Below, piece after piece: positions 45,145 through 50,972 of a stretch of 50,972 nucleotides of DNA (its first letter is position 1; each line of letters starts with the position of its first letter). Both the position numbers and the translations under genes were made by a program. The notes under the pieces were generated by a model. That model did no database searches. It worked only from the letters and a program-made list of their open reading frames with translations, and had not been told where the DNA came from. Source of the DNA: Gammaproteobacteria bacterium (GTDB lineage Bacteria > Pseudomonadota > Gammaproteobacteria > Steroidobacterales > GCA-2729495); NCBI GenBank assembly GCA_014337915.1, contig QUBU01000021.1:1-50972 (forward strand). Direction: 5' to 3'.

Positions 45145-45169
45145 GCGGCCCGGGGGTCACCCGGGCCGC
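45145..45169. terminator. Bidirectional hairpin terminator
   Basis: A 10-bp perfect stem, GCGGCCCGGG / CCCGGGCCGC, with loop GGTCA lies between the convergent SirB2-like and HiPIP genes. It has no T-run on either side, but the position suits a shared terminator. Confidence 0.6.
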
Positions 45170-45201
45170 GCGCGTCAGCGAATCGCTGCAGGCGGGAAAC
45201 G

Positions 45202-45537
45202 TCAGGCCGGCTTCGGTGCCCAGGCGCTGCACCAGCCCTTCTCGGCCACCAGCTTCCCCGGGAACGCCGTGCAGGGACGCCAGGCGCCCGAAGCTGCCTG
45301 GACCTGCACGCAGTTGGCGCAGTCCGAGCCCGCCTTGAAGTTCGGCACCTTCGCCTTGTCGATCTTGCTGGCGTCATGCGTGTACATGAGTGCCTTGGCA
45401 ACCGGATCGTTCGGGTCGAGGTGCGGCATGGCCTTGGCCTGCGCGGCAGCGGTACGGCTGGCGAAGATCGCCGTCACCGGGATCGCCACCGCGGTGGCAC
45501 CGATGAAGCCGCGCCGCGAAATCATCTTGTCGGTCAT
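45202..45537 (-). CDS. High-potential iron-sulfur protein
   Basis: A 111-residue exported protein with a Tat signal (SRRGFIGATAVAIPV). Cys73, 76, 89 and 103 (C-x2-C-x12-C-x13-C) bind the single 4Fe-4S cluster; the final GWCSAW is typical of HiPIP. It would carry electrons in the periplasm. A nearby periplasmic molybdoenzyme without a gamma subunit makes it a reasonable electron partner. GAAGGAA upstream supports ATG 45537. It is divergent from the SAM hydroxide adenosyltransferase gene. Confidence 0.93.
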   Translation of the reverse strand: MTDKMISRRGFIGATAVAIPVTAIFASRTAAAQAKAMPHLDPNDPVAKALMYTHDASKIDKAKVPNFKAGSDCANCVQVQAASGAWRPCTAFPGKLVAEKGWCSAWAPKPA

Positions 45538-45696
45538 CTGGGTTCCTTCCAAAGATAGGCAAGCACTGGACAGTGTTGGCTGTTGCGATATGCTGCGTCG
45601 CCATCAGGAAAGAACGCTGGCGGCCCAGCGGTGCGCATGCTACCAGCACCCCCGGCGCAGATCATCCGCATTCCTACGTATGACAGGGCCCGCCAG

Positions 45697-46482
45697 ATGG
45701 TTCCACTCATTACCCTGACCACCGACTTTGGCGCCGCCGGCCCCTACGTGGCGATGATGAAGGCCGTCATCCACCGCCATGCGCCCGGGGTGCAGATCGT
45801 CGACCTGACCCACGAGGTGGCCCCCTGCAATCCCGGCGAGGCGGGATTCTGGATTGCGCACAGCTACCGCCACTTCCCCGCTGACAGCCTGCACCTGGCG
45901 GTGGTGGACCCGGGCGTCGGCACCTCGCGCGCCATCATCGCTGCAGCGCACGACGACCAGCTGTTCCTGGCGCCCGACAATGGCCTGCTGCCGCTGGTGC
46001 TGCCGGAGACCGTGCCGCTGTACGCACTGGCCGCGGACTGGCCGGGGCGCCGTGACTGGCCCGCGCCGAGCCAGAGCTTCCACGGCCGCGACATCTTCGC
46101 GCCGCTCGCCGCGGCGCTCGCCTGTGGCCGGGCCAGGCCGGCCGACATCGGCCCGCGGCTATACGACCCGGTGCCAGCCGCGCTGCCGGCCGCCCGGCGC
46201 AATGCTGACGGCATCAGCGGCCAGGTGGTTACGGTCGATCATTGGGGCAACCTGATCACCAACATCGACGCCGCGCTGCTCGAGGACATCGCCGCCCCGC
46301 GGGTCAGCATCGGCCACCGCGACCTGCCCCTGCGCCGTACCTACGGCGAGGCGCCGCCAGGCGCTTTGCTGGCGCTGGTGAATTCCCTCGGCGTGGTGGA
46401 GATCGCCTGGCGCGAGGGCAATGCTGCGGCGATGCTCGGTCTCGGCCGCGGTGCCCCGGTCCAGGTCAGCGCCGGCGGCTGA
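45697..46482 (+). CDS. SAM hydroxide adenosyltransferase (DUF62)
   Basis: A 261-residue enzyme that hydrolyses S-adenosylmethionine to adenosine and methionine, related to fluorinase and chlorinase. Visible signatures are LITLTTDFGAAGPYVAMMK, VDLTHEVAP, VVDPGVGTSRA, APDNGLLPLV, FHGRDIFAPLAA and DHWGNLITNI. The loop insert of true halogenases is not evident. ATG 45697 begins the conserved domain; the frame stays open 5' without homology. It ends 6 bases from the convergent glnS. Confidence 0.88.
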   Translation: MVPLITLTTDFGAAGPYVAMMKAVIHRHAPGVQIVDLTHEVAPCNPGEAGFWIAHSYRHFPADSLHLAVVDPGVGTSRAIIAAAHDDQLFLAPDNGLLPLVLPETVPLYALAADWPGRRDWPAPSQSFHGRDIFAPLAAALACGRARPADIGPRLYDPVPAALPAARRNADGISGQVVTVDHWGNLITNIDAALLEDIAAPRVSIGHRDLPLRRTYGEAPPGALLALVNSLGVVEIAWREGNAAAMLGLGRGAPVQVSAGG

Positions 46483-46488
46483 ACGACC

Positions 46489-48174
<1,686 letters not shown>

Positions 48175-48375
48175 GGTTTCCCTGCGCACCATCCGGACCG
48201 GGGGCATTCTGCCCGAAATGGCGGTGCCGGGCCTCCCTTCCCCACTCCTGTTGCCGACAGGCGACGAATTGACGCCCGACCGCAACTGGATTAGTTTCGC
48301 TCACGACAAAAACGCCACCACGGGCCGGGACGGGTCCGCGGCCGGCATCCAGGGATTTGCATGGGGGAGAGCCAA

Positions 48376-50919
48376 ATGCCTGCATCCTGTCGTTCGTTGT
48401 CCGTGGCCGCGCGCCCGCTGGCGCTGGCACTCGCCGCCACCGGCCTGTCCGCTGCCGCCACACCACTGCTCGCCGCCGACCAGATCGACGAGATCGTGGT
48501 CACGGTCCGGCAGCGCGCTGAATCCGTGAAGGACGTGCCCGGCAGCGTCGATGTGCTGTCGGCCAAGGCCATCGAGGACGCCGGCGTGGAACGCGCCCGT
48601 GACTTCATCGCCCTGACGCCCGGCGTGTCAATCGTCAACGCCGCCGAGGTCGCCGACAGCCAGGTCAACATCCGCGGCATCAACGGCGCGCGCGACGCGG
48701 AAACCAACTACGCGCTGGTCATCGACGGCATCCTGATGACCAACCCCGCGGCGCTCAACCGCGAATACACCAACCTGCAGCAGATCGAGGTGCTGAAGGG
48801 TCCGCAGGGCGCCATCTACGGCCGCAACGCCGCGGCCGGCGCCTTCATCATCACCACGAAGAAGCCGGGCGACACCCTGTCCGGCAACGTCAAGGCGAGC
48901 GCCGCGCAGGACGACACCTACCTGCTCTCGGGCAACATCGGCGGCCCGCTCGGCGGCGCCTTCAAATGGGGCCTGGAAGCCGACTACCGCGACAGCAACG
49001 GCTACTACAAGAACAAGGACACCGGCAACACCTACTCCCGCGAGTACTACCCGGACCCCGGCTGCGACGACTGCGTGGACTACTTCGAGGGCTGGGACGT
49101 CGCCGGACGCCTGATCTGGGACGTCAGCCCCAACGCGAGCCTCGACACCAAGATTCGCTACGGCGAGGTCGATGCCGGCTCCATCAGCTTCAACTCCGTG
49201 TTCCAGCTGCCGGTACCGCTGCAGTTCGGTTTCAACAAGGCGTTCTACGAGGACGTCAATGACCATCCCTTCGGCTTCAACCCCAACGTCAAACCCTACA
49301 ACGACCAGCAGTCCTTCGAGATCTCCAGCAAGCTCGACTACGACCTCGGCTGGGCGGACCTGACCGCCTGGGGCCTGTTCAGCGATATCGAGAACGATCT
49401 CGGCTCGGAAGGCACCAGCGGCGCCTTCGGCTTCTTCTGGGGCGAGGCGCGCTGCCAGGCCTCGACCGCCGCCCTGCAGGGCTTCCCCGTCAACCCGCCG
49501 CAGGTCATCGGCGCCACGCCGGCCGCCTCCATCCTCGGTGCCTACACGCCGACGACCTGCGACGGCACGCAGTACCAGCAGCGCGACCAGAAGGACTACT
49601 CCTTCGAGGTCCGCCTGGCCTCCAAGTCCGACCAGCGGCTGCGCTGGCTGGGCGGCCTGTACTACCTGAACATCGACCGCGAGGTCGCGGTCAACACCGG
49701 CCTCGACACCGGTACCGGCGTCGCGAAAACGGCCTATACCGCCGGCCCCGACAACCCGACCCAGCAGCTGCTGCACGACCAGTTCAAGACCGACGTGTAC
49801 GCGGTGTTCGGCCAGCTCGCCTACGATGTCACCGATACCGTCGAGGCCTCGCTGGCGCTGCGCTATGACCGCGAGGAGCGCGAGGTCCACAACAAGGTGC
49901 CGACCGGCGCCACCACCCCCTACATCGACACCTGCCTCGACGGTGCCGGCATCGACCCGATCAACCCCGGCCTCTGCGGCGGCGCCAGCATCCCCGACAA
50001 GGAGAAGACCTTCGAGCAGCTGGAGCCCAAGTTCGCCCTGACCTGGGATGCGACCGAGGCCGTCACCGGCTTCGCCAGCATCGGCGTCGGCTTCAAGAGC
50101 GGCGGCTTCAACAGCCAGGGCTCGAAGGCCACCATCGACGGCTTCATCAACAACGCCGTGGTCGCCGGCTTCCCGGCCTTCTGCGGCAACAACAGCCCCT
50201 GCACGCGAGTGAACATCGCCGACGACTACAAGAAGGAGACCTCGCTGGCCTTCGAGGTCGGCGCCAAGTCCACCTGGCTCGACAACCGGCTGCGGGTCAA
50301 CGCCGCGTACTACTACACCACCGTCGACGACATGCAGTTCTTCGAGTTCTACGTCGGGCCCTTCGGCCTGCTGCGCGTGGTCTCCAACATCGACGAGGTC
50401 AACCTCTACGGCGTCGAGGCCAGCGTCAACTGGGTCGCCAGCGACTGGCTGGAACTGTACGCCGGGGCCAACATCACCCACAGCAACATCGAGAAGAACA
50501 GCGTGCGCCCGGACACCGTGGGCAACGAGTCGCCCTACACCCCGGACTGGACCGGCAACCTCGGCGCCCGCTTCAGCTGGCCGATCGCCAGCACCGGCCT
50601 GGATTTCATCGCCAACGTCGATGTCCGGGCCGTGGGTGACACCTGGTTCCACACCGTGCAGGACCAGAGCCGCCCGACGCTGTTCTCGCTGTTCGGCTTC
50701 GGCTACGGCCAGTACGGCCCGACCGAGCGCGACGCCTACACCCTGGTCGATGCCCGGGTCGGCGTGCAGGGCGAGCACTGGTCCATCGTCGCCTTCGGCA
50801 AGAACGTCTTCGACGAGGACTACATCGAGGAAGCCATCCCCGCCCCCGAGTTCGGCGGCACCTTCACCCACGTCGGCACCCAGAGCCGCTTCGGCCTCGA
50901 AGCCACCTACAAGTTCTGA
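48376..50919 (+). CDS. TonB-dependent outer-membrane receptor
   Basis: An 847-residue receptor. Signal peptide to about residue 34, TonB-box-like DEIVVTVRQR, plug domain (VPGSVDVLSAKAIEDAGV, VNIRGINGARDAE, IEVLKGPQGAIYGRNAAAGAFII), then a 22-strand-type barrel ending YKF with terminal Phe, the assembly signal. ATG 48376 is preferred because GGGGGAG lies 6 bases upstream; ATG 48361 would contain that site. Cys pairs in extracellular-loop regions (CDDC, CLDGAG...LC) may form disulfides. Likely substrate an organic nutrient rather than iron, by family resemblance only. Confidence 0.93.
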   Translation: MPASCRSLSVAARPLALALAATGLSAAATPLLAADQIDEIVVTVRQRAESVKDVPGSVDVLSAKAIEDAGVERARDFIALTPGVSIVNAAEVADSQVNIRGINGARDAETNYALVIDGILMTNPAALNREYTNLQQIEVLKGPQGAIYGRNAAAGAFIITTKKPGDTLSGNVKASAAQDDTYLLSGNIGGPLGGAFKWGLEADYRDSNGYYKNKDTGNTYSREYYPDPGCDDCVDYFEGWDVAGRLIWDVSPNASLDTKIRYGEVDAGSISFNSVFQLPVPLQFGFNKAFYEDVNDHPFGFNPNVKPYNDQQSFEISSKLDYDLGWADLTAWGLFSDIENDLGSEGTSGAFGFFWGEARCQASTAALQGFPVNPPQVIGATPAASILGAYTPTTCDGTQYQQRDQKDYSFEVRLASKSDQRLRWLGGLYYLNIDREVAVNTGLDTGTGVAKTAYTAGPDNPTQQLLHDQFKTDVYAVFGQLAYDVTDTVEASLALRYDREEREVHNKVPTGATTPYIDTCLDGAGIDPINPGLCGGASIPDKEKTFEQLEPKFALTWDATEAVTGFASIGVGFKSGGFNSQGSKATIDGFINNAVVAGFPAFCGNNSPCTRVNIADDYKKETSLAFEVGAKSTWLDNRLRVNAAYYYTTVDDMQFFEFYVGPFGLLRVVSNIDEVNLYGVEASVNWVASDWLELYAGANITHSNIEKNSVRPDTVGNESPYTPDWTGNLGARFSWPIASTGLDFIANVDVRAVGDTWFHTVQDQSRPTLFSLFGFGYGQYGPTERDAYTLVDARVGVQGEHWSIVAFGKNVFDEDYIEEAIPAPEFGGTFTHVGTQSRFGLEATYKF

Positions 50920-50950
50920 CCCCCATCGGTGCCGGTGTTACGGTTCGGTT

Positions 50951-50972
50951 ACTCGGGGCGGCAGCCCCGAGT
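50951..50972 (+). terminator. Hairpin after the TonB receptor at the right edge
   Basis: ACTCGGGGC / GCCCCGAGT form a perfect 9-bp stem with loop GGCA, 31 bases after the receptor stop. The window ends at the last stem base, so any following T-run cannot be seen. Confidence 0.65.

Noticed and set aside
45538-45696. Possible FNR/ANR box between the HiPIP and SAM hydroxide adenosyltransferase genes
   Set aside because: No TTGAT-N4-ATCAA match; only a generally AT-richer divergent promoter region.
45697-46482. Possibility that the DUF62 gene is a halogenase
   Set aside because: The extra loop that marks fluorinase and chlorinase is not apparent and no halogenated-metabolite genes are near.
48628-50871. 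A 747-codon frame antisense to the second TonB receptor
   Set aside because: Val/Gly/Asp-rich shadow with no domain; the sense strand encodes a complete receptor with signal peptide and terminal Phe.

Overview
The window is high-GC DNA, densely packed with genes and with short intergenic gaps. It carries two TonB-dependent receptors, several Tat- or Sec-exported proteins, glutaminyl-tRNA synthetase, glutathione-dependent formaldehyde dehydrogenase, a HiPIP and a type II DMSO-reductase-family enzyme. Together these point to an environmental gammaproteobacterium, probably from the Nevskiales/Steroidobacterales neighbourhood. That placement is inferred from gene content; no rRNA is present. I saw no tRNA, rRNA, CRISPR array or intact insertion sequence.

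Layout. 0-2.2 kb: a reading frame cut by the left edge that looks chimeric, a luciferase-like flavin monooxygenase (LLM) and a GST-like protein. 2.2-6.8 kb: degenerate interspersed repeats, then a minus-strand biotin operon bioF-bioD-bioA with a putative esterase at its end. 6.9-13.9 kb: a second LLM paralogue, a secreted reprolysin-like protease with a GlyGly-CTERM-like tail, a beta-propeller lipoprotein, and SIMPL, DedA, Rnk and MFS genes. 14-21.8 kb: a GPH-type transporter behind a perfect 18-bp palindrome, a TonB receptor/TPR-sulfotransferase pair, a bactofilin-like membrane protein and frmA. 21.9-29.7 kb: an RhlE helicase, a perfect 41-bp inverted repeat, and a minus-strand catabolic operon. 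The operon encodes an orphan molybdenum hydroxylase large subunit, a formylglycine-enzyme-fold lipoprotein, a 4-hydroxybutyryl-CoA-dehydratase-like flavoprotein and an aldehyde dehydrogenase. 29.7-36.8 kb: three MFS carriers, a GntR/UTRA regulator, a nitrilase-fold protein without the usual nucleophile, a DUF1330-like protein and an aldo/keto reductase. 36.8-46.5 kb: a small Cys-rich protein, a rhomboid protease, a stand-alone receiver with Glu at the phosphorylation site, a molybdoenzyme alpha subunit/TorD-like chaperone/beta subunit set, MoeA, a SirB2-like protein, a HiPIP and a SAM hydroxide adenosyltransferase. 46.5-51 kb: glnS and a second TonB receptor ending in a hairpin at the right edge.

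How the parts may work together. TonB receptors and five MFS carriers suggest uptake of organic substrates. LLM oxygenases, molybdenum enzymes, the dehydratase-like protein, and aldehyde and aldo/keto dehydrogenases suggest their oxidation. Four 18-bp AT-rich sites with a common pattern (about TGTYATANNRATATGAYA) lie just upstream of the LLM gene at 548, the transporter at 14014, the transporter at 29750 (divergent from the molybdenum hydroxylase operon) and the nitrilase-like gene at 33462 (divergent from gntR). I read these as one regulon, possibly under the GntR protein encoded here. This shared operator and the 23.5-29.7 kb operon are the best candidates for an undescribed system.
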